Under the pieces are notes generated by a model. It had not been told where the DNA came from, ran no database searches, and worked only from the letters and a program-made list of their open reading frames with translations. From assembly GCF_021295315.1 (NCBI RefSeq), contig NZ_JAIMJA010000011.1:62001-126000 (forward strand): a DNA stretch of 64,000 bases, written 5' to 3'. Source of the DNA: Motilimonas cestriensis (GTDB lineage Bacteria; Pseudomonadota; Gammaproteobacteria; Enterobacterales; CBDFNC01). How positions within the stretch are numbered: the first letter of the stretch is position 1; the number at the start of each line of letters is the position of its first letter. Positions 48,392 to 57,249 of this stretch are shown one piece after another. A program made the position numbers and the translations under genes.

Positions 48392-49159
48392 ATGAGCTTT
48401 GATAACGAAGTTACAGCCAGAATAAATGACAATTCCAACAATGAAAAACTGATACTATCTAGCCAATCTTTCATGCAAGAGTCGATAAGAGCTAAGTATT
48501 CGTACAATTTCTCGTGGTTTGGTAGACCGATCATCCAATACCCTCAAGATATGGTCGCTCTTCAGGAAATAATATGGGAAGTAAAGCCAGACCTAATTAT
48601 TGAAACGGGTATTGCACATGGGGGATCTCTAATTTTCAGCGCATCCTTGCTATCTCAACTAGATCTTTTTGATTTTATGGAGGAACAAAATAATTCAAGA
48701 ACCAAAGTGACAAAGCGAAAAGTTTTAGGGATCGATATAGACATTCGGGCACATAACAAGGCTATGATTTTAAAGCATCCATTAAGTCCATGGATTGAAA
48801 TGTTAGAAGGCTCGAGCACAGATAAATCTATCGTATCTAAAGTAAGAGATATAGCCCAAAATTATAATACTATTCTCGTAATACTTGACAGTAACCACAC
48901 ACATCAGCATGTATTAGATGAATTATTTACTTATGCACCACTTGTTACAAAAGATAGCTACTGCATCATTTTTGATACAATAATTGAAGATCTTCCAAAT
49001 GATATGTATCCAGACAGAGATTGGAGCATCGGAAACAATCCAAAGACAGCTGTAAGGAAATACCTTGAGCTAAATGATAACTTTAAGATTGACAAAAATA
49101 TTTTTAACAAAATTCAAGTATCGGTGGCTCATGACGGATATTTAAGAAGAATAAAATAA
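48392..49159 (+). CDS. CmcI-like (cephalosporin hydroxylase family) methyltransferase
   Basis: 255 residues from the ATG at 48392, which follows AAGGAAATAAA with good spacing; an ATG at 48368 lies inside the previous gene. Motifs: LIIETGIAHGGSLIFSASLL (SAM site), VLGIDIDIRAHN, ILVILDSNHTHQHVLDEL and YCIIFDT. Despite the family name, members include sugar O-methyltransferases from glycan loci. A methyl group on a sugar or on the phosphoramidate is possible. No direct evidence of substrate. Confidence 0.82.
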   Translation: MSFDNEVTARINDNSNNEKLILSSQSFMQESIRAKYSYNFSWFGRPIIQYPQDMVALQEIIWEVKPDLIIETGIAHGGSLIFSASLLSQLDLFDFMEEQNNSRTKVTKRKVLGIDIDIRAHNKAMILKHPLSPWIEMLEGSSTDKSIVSKVRDIAQNYNTILVILDSNHTHQHVLDELFTYAPLVTKDSYCIIFDTIIEDLPNDMYPDRDWSIGNNPKTAVRKYLELNDNFKIDKNIFNKIQVSVAHDGYLRRIK

Positions 49160-49182
49160 CCTTGAAAAAGAGTTTCTTTCAT

Positions 49183-50253
49183 ATGAAAAAGATAAATTTG
49201 CCTCTAAACCCAAATTCTCCTGAGTTAGATCAACAGATAAGGCAGGAGGGAGAGTTTTTGCTTAAATCTTTTGGTTCATTTGGTTTTGTTAGAAATTCAT
49301 TATTCGATAAAACACTCATTTCTTATGAAGAAAATTATCAAAACGATCAGAGCAGCTCAATATTTTTCCAACAACACATGCATGAAGTTTACAACATAAT
49401 TAAAAGTGCTAGACCAGAAGGCAGTATACTTTTTGAAGTCGGTTGTGGGAAAGGGACTTTTTTAGAAATAGTTAAGCAGGATAACTATTTTATTTATCAT
49501 GGTGTTGATGCTTCATATGAAGGAAGCGACCCAAATATTGAAAAGCGTTACCTCACATCTAAAGATCGATTTTATGCTGACATAATTGTACTGAGGCACA
49601 CTCTTGAGCACATAGAATCTCCTTATTCGTTTTTGTTATTACTAAAGAATGTTTTTAATTCATCAGCACTAATATTCATTGAAGTGCCACTTTTTGACTG
49701 GATAGAAGATAATAAAGTACTATTTGATTTTACTTATGAGCATGTTAATTATTTCTCGAAGAAATCTTTACTTTCATTATTTACTAACACTATCTCTCAT
49801 GGGAGCTTTTTTGGTGGACAATATCAATATTGTCTAGCTAACCTTAATTCTATAAATGATAGAGAATGGTGTGACTTCCACAAAGAAGATAGATGGAAAC
49901 CTTATTTTATGTCTCAGTTTACTTCATCATTTAAAGAGAGCATAAAAAAAATAAAAGATGAAGATAGAATCTGGATTTGGGGGGCTGCAACAAAGGGAGT
50001 ACTCTTTTTAAAACATTTATCCGAATTATCACCTTCAACCTTTAGCAATATTGTTGGAGTCATTGATAGCAATCCAAGCAAACAAAACAAATATACACCT
50101 TCGACATTATTAATGATTAATTCTCCTGAATATTTTTATCAAAACTGTAAACACAACGATACCGTACTAGTTATGAATCCAAACTACTTAGAAGAAATAA
50201 CCAACAGTATTAAGGAAGGCACTATCCACTCTATATATATTGAAAAAATATAA
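49183..50253 (+). CDS. Class I SAM methyltransferase with C-terminal Rossmann-like module
   Basis: 356 residues from the ATG at 49183; a TTG at 49162 would add seven residues. SAM motif ILFEVGCGKGTFLEIV and post-motif VLRHTLEHIESPYSF identify a Methyltransf_23-like domain (about 65-200). A C-terminal module from about residue 261 begins RIWIWGAATKGVLFLKHL and includes VIDSNPSKQNKYTP, like the C-terminal part of the C-methyltransferase here but without its zinc-binding N-terminus. It could be a second C- or O-methyltransferase. AT-rich. Confidence 0.8.
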   Translation: MKKINLPLNPNSPELDQQIRQEGEFLLKSFGSFGFVRNSLFDKTLISYEENYQNDQSSSIFFQQHMHEVYNIIKSARPEGSILFEVGCGKGTFLEIVKQDNYFIYHGVDASYEGSDPNIEKRYLTSKDRFYADIIVLRHTLEHIESPYSFLLLLKNVFNSSALIFIEVPLFDWIEDNKVLFDFTYEHVNYFSKKSLLSLFTNTISHGSFFGGQYQYCLANLNSINDREWCDFHKEDRWKPYFMSQFTSSFKESIKKIKDEDRIWIWGAATKGVLFLKHLSELSPSTFSNIVGVIDSNPSKQNKYTPSTLLMINSPEYFYQNCKHNDTVLVMNPNYLEEITNSIKEGTIHSIYIEKI

Positions 50254-50305
50254 CATATATATATAAAACCATATTAATAGATAAAAACATCATAAAGGCG
50301 GCAAT

Positions 50306-52111
50306 ATGATTAAACTTGGAATAATACCTTCTTCTACAATATCGAAAAATCATATAACTGCCATATTCAACTCAATTAGAGATAAAAGAAATATAGAACC
50401 ACATATAATATACATAAACCAGCAGTCCATAAGCACATTAGATTTCGAGCCTAAACTAGAATGTGATATATACTTAATCCAGGAATCAAATTATATAAAC
50501 TTCAACTTTATACCACCCGAATCAATAAAAATAGGCCTCCCACATGGTCTTGACATCCCATTAGAAAAAACAATAAAAACCTATGGTGGAGGGTTTGATT
50601 TTGACTACATTTTAAGTGCTGTTGAGCAAATCAAACAACCAACGAAAACTTATTACAATGACTTTCCCCTTCAATTGAGAAGTCATCAACACAATAGCAT
50701 AGTGGAAATTCCTTTTGGTCAGCCTAAACTAGACGCGTTTATAGATACTGTTGAAGCTAACCAAGATAAAAAAAAGGCTATAATTTATCACCTATCATAT
50801 CTAGAAATAGAACAAGATTGGGTTGCTTCTCTCATAAAACCAACACTATTCTCCTTATTGAAGAGTTTTCCTGAACACGACATTATTTTTCGCCCTCATC
50901 ACTTAGATAGAGAGTCAAAATTGCTTAATGACATCGTCACTGAAGCAAGGGAGTATGTTAACTTTATCTATAGTATCGCAGATTCATATATAGAGGATTA
51001 TTCTAGGGGAGAAGTAATGGTTTGCCATCGAGCATATAGCCAGCATTTATTTGGCTATGCTACAGGCAATATGTCTATCATTTGTAAACCTGATGACCTA
51101 ACAGAAACCTTATCAATCAACCCGGCACAATTTTCTGATTCTTCTATAGAAAACTTAACTTCAGAAATTAAAAAAATTATTGGAAAAAACCAGCCTTTTT
51201 CACGACAAAAGATAATCGAAAATTGTCGAAGTGAGGGCATCCATAATCCAGGTGAAAGCATTAAATACCTTGTAAACCACCTTGAACATATCATCCAAAA
51301 TCGCCCCCCTCTAGAATGGACTAGTTATTCATTAAACACCGAAAAGGAACCTTTAATCCCTTTTCTCTGTTTAAATATTTTATCTGCTCGTACAGCCAAT
51401 ATGGCTTTTCAAGCGCTTTGCGCCAAGTTTCCAAACTGGCCTCTTGGCTATTTACTCGCAGCAGACAGTTACAGCCGAGCTGTTTCTTTACACGATTATT
51501 ATTACAAAATCTGTCTTGATATTTTTTATAAACTGATAACAAGTGACTATAATTTAGATTATGACATCCAAGCTGCTATCGATATCTGGTGGCAAGATAA
51601 AGGAAAGTCAGTATTAGCTTATGTACTAAAAGAAAGCGCTAAAACAACCACGGAATTACCTGAAAGTATCCGTTGGTTATCTTCAAGTTTCACGCCAGCT
51701 CCTAAAAAGCCAACAAATCAGCCCACAAAAGAAAAATTATTCAATATAAAAAAGTTAATTTTTTCAAAGCCAGAAAAACCCATCATTATGTATGGCTCAG
51801 GCGTAACCTGTAAGCAATACTTAACGCATGCACCTAAAGCAATTAAATCTAGCATTTTAGGTATTAGTGATAGCAACCCTAGTAAATTCGAGCAGAATAT
51901 TGAAGGGATAAAAATTTCATCATTTGAATCTTTGAGAAAAAAAGAAATGAATCAAGATGTCATTATCACTTCTCATGCCTACGTTGAAGAAATATATCAT
52001 CAGCTTAAAGGGGATTCTGCACTAAATATTTATGCAATCGCTCCCGATGATATTTCTGTGTTACTGGTTAACCTCACTCTAAAATACGGTCAGATATTAA
52101 ACGGCGAATAA
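50306..52111 (+). CDS. Unknown large protein, glycerophosphotransferase-like middle and C-terminal Rossmann module
   Basis: 601 residues, no signal peptide. The first 330 residues look like a GT-B or CDP-glycerol transferase fold: IKIGLPHGLDIPLEKT, KAIIYHLSYLEIEQDW, IIFRPHHLDRESK, then MVCHRAYSQHLFGYATGNM in place of the usual TDYSS motif. A helical segment (about 335-470) follows. From about 490 a module begins KPIIMYGSGVTCKQYL with ISDSNPSKFEQN, as in its neighbours. It could transfer glycerol phosphate or the phosphoramidate. Function unproven; 52-base AT-rich gap upstream. Confidence 0.6.
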   Translation: MIKLGIIPSSTISKNHITAIFNSIRDKRNIEPHIIYINQQSISTLDFEPKLECDIYLIQESNYINFNFIPPESIKIGLPHGLDIPLEKTIKTYGGGFDFDYILSAVEQIKQPTKTYYNDFPLQLRSHQHNSIVEIPFGQPKLDAFIDTVEANQDKKKAIIYHLSYLEIEQDWVASLIKPTLFSLLKSFPEHDIIFRPHHLDRESKLLNDIVTEAREYVNFIYSIADSYIEDYSRGEVMVCHRAYSQHLFGYATGNMSIICKPDDLTETLSINPAQFSDSSIENLTSEIKKIIGKNQPFSRQKIIENCRSEGIHNPGESIKYLVNHLEHIIQNRPPLEWTSYSLNTEKEPLIPFLCLNILSARTANMAFQALCAKFPNWPLGYLLAADSYSRAVSLHDYYYKICLDIFYKLITSDYNLDYDIQAAIDIWWQDKGKSVLAYVLKESAKTTTELPESIRWLSSSFTPAPKKPTNQPTKEKLFNIKKLIFSKPEKPIIMYGSGVTCKQYLTHAPKAIKSSILGISDSNPSKFEQNIEGIKISSFESLRKKEMNQDVIITSHAYVEEIYHQLKGDSALNIYAIAPDDISVLLVNLTLKYGQILNGE

Positions 52112-52114
52112 AAT

Positions 52115-53059
52115 ATGAATGAAAGTAACTCTCACAGCTTCCTTGAATTTGGTTCGTATAATGAAGCAACAAAAACACGTAAGGTTTATGACTCTCGTAC
52201 TCATCAACAAGCTTATGATTGGTTAATGCACAGTCGCTATTCTAATGACATATATACTTATCATCTAATGTCCCAGCATTATAGTCTAAATGATATCTTT
52301 AAAGCACTCGAAACCTATCAACAGGTACACCATAGAGATGACATTGTTTTTAATTTTAATAAATTGATAGCACTATCTTTAACTCAAAATAGCTATTACG
52401 AACTTGGACAAACGTTATTCGGTTGTATCGATGCAATGGTGCTTTGTCAGCAAATAAGCCGCCATATTGGCTTTTACTTTCCTAAAAATGTCAACCTCAA
52501 AGAAATAGCATGGTATGGCTTTGATATATCTGAATTTTTCAACTTCTTTGCGACTAAGATGCATGGCGATTACCAAATCCAAACCAGCTCTAAGGCCAAC
52601 GAGCTCCCCGATAGTCTCGGCTGTGCATTCGCAAAGGGAATTACTTTACTCTATGCAATCAGAACAGCTGAGCAACTGTTTGAATTCATGGCCAAAGGTG
52701 AAATCACCCTTTTTGACTACTCAATCAGTTTGAATGAAGAGTTAGATACTCAAATTGGTACCGGTTTGGGTGTGCGATATATAAGTAAGGAAGATTTTGA
52801 CGATTGCTATCAGAAAATTTTAAAACAGGGCAGAGATATCTGGATCCGTGGTAATCATAAGGTTAATGATAAAGGTCAGTTTTATTTTGAGGGTTTTTGT
52901 ACAACCCCAGCTTTAGCCGATACATTTATTAAAAGCCAAAACGCATTGCACACCTGTCTGAATGAAATGCCTGATGTGAACTCTGCATTGGTCCATGAAC
53001 TTTCAGATGACTATTGGCACTGGTCTTCTTTATCTGACGTACTAGATAGATTGGAGTAA
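52115..53059 (+). CDS. Unknown protein next to the CDP-amidate kinase
   Basis: 314 residues that I do not recognise. The start is mixed helical (MNESNSHSFLEFGSYNEATK). A central region with IAWYGFDISEFFNFFATKMH and a later IGTGLGVRYISKEDF vaguely recall degenerate methyltransferase-like folds. No membrane helix. Three bases after the 601-residue gene and five before the kinase, so it is surely in the operon. It is one of the candidates for a phosphoramidate methyltransferase or transferase, but only by position. Confidence 0.6.
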   Translation: MNESNSHSFLEFGSYNEATKTRKVYDSRTHQQAYDWLMHSRYSNDIYTYHLMSQHYSLNDIFKALETYQQVHHRDDIVFNFNKLIALSLTQNSYYELGQTLFGCIDAMVLCQQISRHIGFYFPKNVNLKEIAWYGFDISEFFNFFATKMHGDYQIQTSSKANELPDSLGCAFAKGITLLYAIRTAEQLFEFMAKGEITLFDYSISLNEELDTQIGTGLGVRYISKEDFDDCYQKILKQGRDIWIRGNHKVNDKGQFYFEGFCTTPALADTFIKSQNALHTCLNEMPDVNSALVHELSDDYWHWSSLSDVLDRLE

Positions 53060-53064
53060 GAATT

Positions 53065-53580
53065 ATGATTATCTGGTTAGTCGGGCTTTCTGGCTCAGGA
53101 AAATCCACCATTGGACAAGCTCTTTACGATGCGCTAAAACCCGAACATAAACATACTATCATGTTAGATGGCGATAAGATCCGCTCTGTTTTTCAGCATG
53201 ACAATCAAGCCAGCGACTACAGCTTAGCTGGAAGAAGAAAAAGTGCACAGCGGCTACAGGCGCTTTGCCATTGGTTGGATAAAGAAGGCATGCATGTTAT
53301 TTGCTGTGCTATATCCATGTTCCAAGACATTAATGAATTAAACAGAAGCTTATTTACTGATTATAAAGAAATATTTATCAACGTTCCCATAGAAACACTA
53401 ATTGAACGTGATAACAAAGGGCTTTACGAAAAAGCCATAAACAAGCAAGAAAGTAATGTCGTTGGAATTGATATTCCCTACACCCCACCCAACATGCCAG
53501 ATTTAATAATATCTAATACATTTGAAGAGCAGCGACTTGACGAATATGTAGAAAAAATAAGAAATGTATGCAGGATTTAA
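53065..53580 (+). CDS. Cytidine diphosphoramidate kinase (APS kinase/CysC homologue)
   Basis: 171 residues. Walker A GLSGSGKST is at 7-15, then IMLDGDKIRSVF, and the family end RDNKGLYEKAINKQ with VGIDIPYTPP. By sequence alone it is an adenylylsulfate kinase. However, no sulfate assimilation gene is near, and the other three enzymes of the cytidine diphosphoramidate pathway follow within five kilobases. In C. jejuni the CysC homologue Cj1415 phosphorylates the ribose 3'-OH of CDP-amidate, so that role is inferred here. Shorter than E. coli CysC by about 30 residues. Confidence 0.8.
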   Translation: MIIWLVGLSGSGKSTIGQALYDALKPEHKHTIMLDGDKIRSVFQHDNQASDYSLAGRRKSAQRLQALCHWLDKEGMHVICCAISMFQDINELNRSLFTDYKEIFINVPIETLIERDNKGLYEKAINKQESNVVGIDIPYTPPNMPDLIISNTFEEQRLDEYVEKIRNVCRI

Positions 53581-53582
53581 CG

Positions 53583-54161
53583 ATGACTTACCCCTATGAT
53601 CAGGGAAATTTATTTGACCAACCGCAAAGCTACCAATATTCAGCTTATCAACCCGATCTCTTAGCACAATGGCAACGGGCTCGGCAAAGCACTCTTCAGC
53701 AGTTAGATAATCCACGCCCATTATCTTTAGTCAAGCCTGTTAACTTAACTAATCAAGCAAACTATGCAAGTGAGTTACTACTTACAAATATCTGTTTAGA
53801 ACTCAGACAAGGGAAGATATGCCAAAAAAATGAAGATTGGCTCGTCATTTTTATTAAAAAATTTGAGGTGAGTAAGCGTTTATTTACTGAGTATGAAACT
53901 TCACTTCCTTTTCGCCCGTCTCAAGGCGCGGGCTATCATTCACTTACTTGCTATTTATTATTGGGTGAAGCCTTGGTGCATCAGTGGCAACAAACTCAAG
54001 CTAGCTACTTATTAAGTTGCTTACTCAAGTTATGTGATAGCTTAACAAGCCAGTTAGCTCTAATGGACTCTTCACAATCCTGCCATTTCGCATGGTTACT
54101 CGAAAAAGAGCAAGCGATGGTGTTGCAACTCATGACAGGAAATAAAGATGAAACAATTTAG
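53583..54161 (+). CDS. Unknown protein of the phosphoramidate operon
   Basis: 192 residues from the ATG at 53583, chosen because AGGA lies eight bases before it; another ATG at 53568 is inside the kinase gene. It is Gln/Leu-rich and mostly helical, opening MTYPYDQGNLFDQPQSYQYS, then regular helices such as YLLSCLLKLCDSLTSQLAL. No known motif, no membrane helix. It sits between the kinase and the formyltransferase with a 14-base overlap at its end. It might be a scaffold or part of the transferase step, without direct support. Confidence 0.55.
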   Translation: MTYPYDQGNLFDQPQSYQYSAYQPDLLAQWQRARQSTLQQLDNPRPLSLVKPVNLTNQANYASELLLTNICLELRQGKICQKNEDWLVIFIKKFEVSKRLFTEYETSLPFRPSQGAGYHSLTCYLLLGEALVHQWQQTQASYLLSCLLKLCDSLTSQLALMDSSQSCHFAWLLEKEQAMVLQLMTGNKDETI

Positions 54162-54861
54162 CCTGCTATGTGCCCATACAGCGAGATCGTCAGCCTATTT
54201 GCAAGCCCTGCTCAAGGCAAACCTTATCCCCGAAAAGATCATTTTTTATGGCCAGATAACAAAACCAATCAGCTCAAATCGTGATTTAGGGCTTCGAGCT
54301 CTAGGCTCTGTGTACTGCCCTAATCTCACCTTAAATGGATTTGATATTGCCAAGGAGTTCAACTGCCCCGTTGTGAGCGTATCTGAAACAAGTTTAAAGT
54401 CATCTTCACTGATTAAAGAGATACAAGACTCAAATTCAGAAGTTTGGGTCTATTCAGGTTACGGTGGCCAAATAGTGCCAAATGAGCTACTTAATTTAAC
54501 CCAAGTTTTACACATACACAGTGGCTGGCTGCCACAATATCGCGGCAGTACCACCTTGTATCATGAGGTAATAGAGCACCAATCTTGTGCCGCTAGCGCT
54601 ATTTATTTGCGTCAAGAAATAGACACAGGTCCAATCCTTGCAAGAAAAAAGTATCCGTTACCGCCTGCGAATATGGATGTTGATTACTTGTATGACAATG
54701 CTATCAGAGCAGATCTTTTAGTTGAAACACTACTACACTGGCAGCTTAGCCCCAATGAGATAGTCCCTGTAGAACAAACTACAACTTATCCGGCATACTA
54801 CATTATTCATCCATTATTAAAACACTTAGCCTTGCAACGTATAGATGAGCAGGAGCCATAG
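54148..54861 (+). CDS. Formyltransferase-family enzyme (Fmt/ArnA N-terminal type)
   Basis: 237 residues. The central signature VLHIHSGWLPQYRGSTTLYH gives the His and the LPxYRG loop of N10-formyltetrahydrofolate-dependent transferases, followed by IDTGPILARKKYPLP. The upstream catalytic asparagine of the usual N-x-H-x-S motif is replaced: the stretch reads HIHSG. The substrate could be an amino sugar such as the PseC product, or a phosphoramidate-linked group. Ends one base before the glutamine kinase gene starts. Confidence 0.75.
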   Translation: MKQFSLLCAHTARSSAYLQALLKANLIPEKIIFYGQITKPISSNRDLGLRALGSVYCPNLTLNGFDIAKEFNCPVVSVSETSLKSSSLIKEIQDSNSEVWVYSGYGGQIVPNELLNLTQVLHIHSGWLPQYRGSTTLYHEVIEHQSCAASAIYLRQEIDTGPILARKKYPLPPANMDVDYLYDNAIRADLLVETLLHWQLSPNEIVPVEQTTTYPAYYIIHPLLKHLALQRIDEQEP

Positions 54862-57234
54862 ATGCAAAACAGTCCACTTCACTTTGGCACTAAGTCAGAA
54901 ACCCTTGAGCGACTCATTGAACGAGTCGATAAATCGAAGGTGCTGCCTTTAGTGTATTTCACCGAGCAACAATGGTTAGCATCGCCACAGCAATGCTTAG
55001 CTAAGATTGCCCGCCTACCAGCCTCTAAAGAGTTGGTCGTGCGCAGCAGCGCGCAAAATGAAGATGGTGCTGAACATTCAATGGCTGGTGCATTTGTCAG
55101 CGTACTCAATGTGTGTGCTTCAGATAGCCAAGCTTTGCGTCACGCAATTGAACAAGTAATTGACTCATTCCGTCATCACCCTCATAGCCAAAATCAGGTT
55201 TTGATTCAGCCCATGCTGCTTGATATCCAAATGAGTGGTGTGGTGATGACCCATGATTTACAACACGGCGCCCCCTACTATATTGTTAACTACGATGATG
55301 AAAGTGGCCTTACTGATACCATCACCGGTGGTATTGGTATCCAAAAAACCGTACACATATATCGTAATACCCCGTTATCTCAATTAAAGTCACCGCGTCT
55401 TATCGCTGTAATCGAAGCCTGTAAAGAACTTGAATCGGCGTTCAATCATGTGCCATTAGATATTGAGTTTGCTGTTGACAGTCAGGAGCAAGTGTATGTA
55501 CTGCAAGTTCGGCGAATCTCGTTATATAAGACATGGCACCCATTGTCTGAGCGTTGTGTCGAAAGGCAACTCGGACACATTAAAGATTACCTCAAACAGC
55601 GGCTAAGCCCTAAACAGGGGGTGTATGGCGAGCAAGGCATGTTAGCCAATATGCCTGATTGGAACCCCGCGGAGATCATAGGTACGAGTCCAAACCCCTT
55701 AGCTAGCTCACTTTATCGCTACTTGATCACTGATGAAACATGGCGGGTCGCTAGACATAACATGGGCTACCATCAACCACGCAATGAACCACTGATGGTA
55801 ATGCTTGGACATCAACCTTACGTGGATGTTAGGTTAAGCTTTAATTCATTTTTACCCGCCAATTTACCGAGCAAAATCGGTGAAAAACTGGTAAATGCTT
55901 GGCTGGCCCGATTGCAACAACACCCACAATGGCACGATAAAGTTGAATTTGAAATAGCTCAAACTTGCCTCGATTTTTGTAGCTTGGAAGAATTCGACTC
56001 CCGTTACCAAAATATTCTCTCAAACGATGAAAAAGAAACATACTTTAATACATTAAGTGCATTAACCTTTAAATGCATTCAAGGGCGAGGCTTAGGAACA
56101 CTTGAGCACGCGCTAAATGAGATCAACAAAATAAAACAACAACAGTTGAAAAAAGACCCCGCAATCACTGTCGATCTTAGCGATATTAAAACACGCTTAG
56201 ATATGGCTAAAACGGGCGCGCACTTTTTTGCTATTTTAGCTCGTCATGCCTTCATTGCCGAGTCCATACTCCGCTCCGCAAGTCGCAAAACAGTCATCTC
56301 GTATGACAAACTGCAGCAATGGAAGCGTTCTATACATACAATCTCTACCGAACTAACCACTGCTTATAGCCAAGTCACCACAGGCTCTAGCTCTCAAGTA
56401 TCATTTTTGAAAAAATTTGGCCACCTTCGCCCTGGTACCTATGACATCACCTCCCTTCGTTACGATGAACGTAGTGATCTGTTTGAGCACCATGATGCAA
56501 AGACTATTGCGAGGCAAGCAATAAGTCAGCATTGGCAGCCAGAGGAATTATCAAAGTTACAAAAATTGTTGTCAGAAAAAAACTGGCCGATCAATGCTAA
56601 TCAACTCATTGAGTATGCAGTAAAGGCCATCCAAGCTAGGGAATATGCCAAATTTGTCTTCACTCGCGATTTATCCGATGCATTAGCTAGCCTAACACTT
56701 TGGGGAGCCCGCGTTGGCCTATCTCGTGATAATTTGTCATTTTTAGACATACGAACCATAGTCGATTCACTCTATGCCCCTGTTCTTGATGATGCAGACA
56801 GGGTTTGGCTTAATCTGGTTAATCAAAACCAACAGCTGTATCAGCAATCCGCTTACCTAAAGTTAGGGCACATTATCAGCCACCCTAATGATATCTATGT
56901 GATACCACAACATCGTGCACAACCTAACTTCATCACTGCGAATGTCGTTGAGGCCGAAGTGTTTCGATTAAACCAACATACACCTGTATCTGTTGAACTA
57001 ACTGGAAAAATAGTTTGTATCGAGAATGCTGATCCTGGTTATGATTGGATTTTTACTAAAAATATCGCAGGCTTAATCACCCAATATGGAGGTACGAACT
57101 CACATATGGCGATCCGCTGTGCCGAGTTCTCCATCGCCGCGGCAATTGGTTGTGGCGAGCAACTATTTCAACGTCTCAATACGGGTGGCAAAGTTTCACT
57201 TAATTGCCGTGACAAGACCATAGTCAAATTTTAG
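54862..57234 (+). CDS. L-glutamine kinase (PEP synthase-like phosphohistidine enzyme)
   Basis: 790 residues. N-terminal ATP-grasp domain of the PPDK/PEP synthase type (ELVVRSSAQNEDGAEHSMAGA, IQPMLLDIQMSGVVM and PLDIEFAVDSQEQVYVLQVRR), a long unique middle region, and a C-terminal swivelling domain with the phospho-carrier His748 in GGTNSHMAIR. The PEP-binding barrel of true PEP synthase is absent. C. jejuni Cj1418, of the same design, makes L-glutamine phosphate from ATP and glutamine, the first step to phosphoramidate. Gene order with the next two genes supports the same function here. Confidence 0.85.
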   Translation: MQNSPLHFGTKSETLERLIERVDKSKVLPLVYFTEQQWLASPQQCLAKIARLPASKELVVRSSAQNEDGAEHSMAGAFVSVLNVCASDSQALRHAIEQVIDSFRHHPHSQNQVLIQPMLLDIQMSGVVMTHDLQHGAPYYIVNYDDESGLTDTITGGIGIQKTVHIYRNTPLSQLKSPRLIAVIEACKELESAFNHVPLDIEFAVDSQEQVYVLQVRRISLYKTWHPLSERCVERQLGHIKDYLKQRLSPKQGVYGEQGMLANMPDWNPAEIIGTSPNPLASSLYRYLITDETWRVARHNMGYHQPRNEPLMVMLGHQPYVDVRLSFNSFLPANLPSKIGEKLVNAWLARLQQHPQWHDKVEFEIAQTCLDFCSLEEFDSRYQNILSNDEKETYFNTLSALTFKCIQGRGLGTLEHALNEINKIKQQQLKKDPAITVDLSDIKTRLDMAKTGAHFFAILARHAFIAESILRSASRKTVISYDKLQQWKRSIHTISTELTTAYSQVTTGSSSQVSFLKKFGHLRPGTYDITSLRYDERSDLFEHHDAKTIARQAISQHWQPEELSKLQKLLSEKNWPINANQLIEYAVKAIQAREYAKFVFTRDLSDALASLTLWGARVGLSRDNLSFLDIRTIVDSLYAPVLDDADRVWLNLVNQNQQLYQQSAYLKLGHIISHPNDIYVIPQHRAQPNFITANVVEAEVFRLNQHTPVSVELTGKIVCIENADPGYDWIFTKNIAGLITQYGGTNSHMAIRCAEFSIAAAIGCGEQLFQRLNTGGKVSLNCRDKTIVKF

Positions 57235-57249
57235 AGTAAAACTGTAACC

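Noticed and set aside
53065-53580. Sulfate assimilation or sulfation gene (cysC)
   Set aside because: The sequence is an APS kinase homologue, but no cysD, cysN, cysH or sulfotransferase gene is near, and the three other enzymes of the CDP-amidate pathway are, so the CDP-amidate kinase role fits better.
54862-57234. Phosphoenolpyruvate synthase
   Set aside because: The ATP-grasp and phosphohistidine domains are present, but the PEP-binding barrel that follows the His domain in true PEP synthase is missing, since the protein ends 42 residues after His748.
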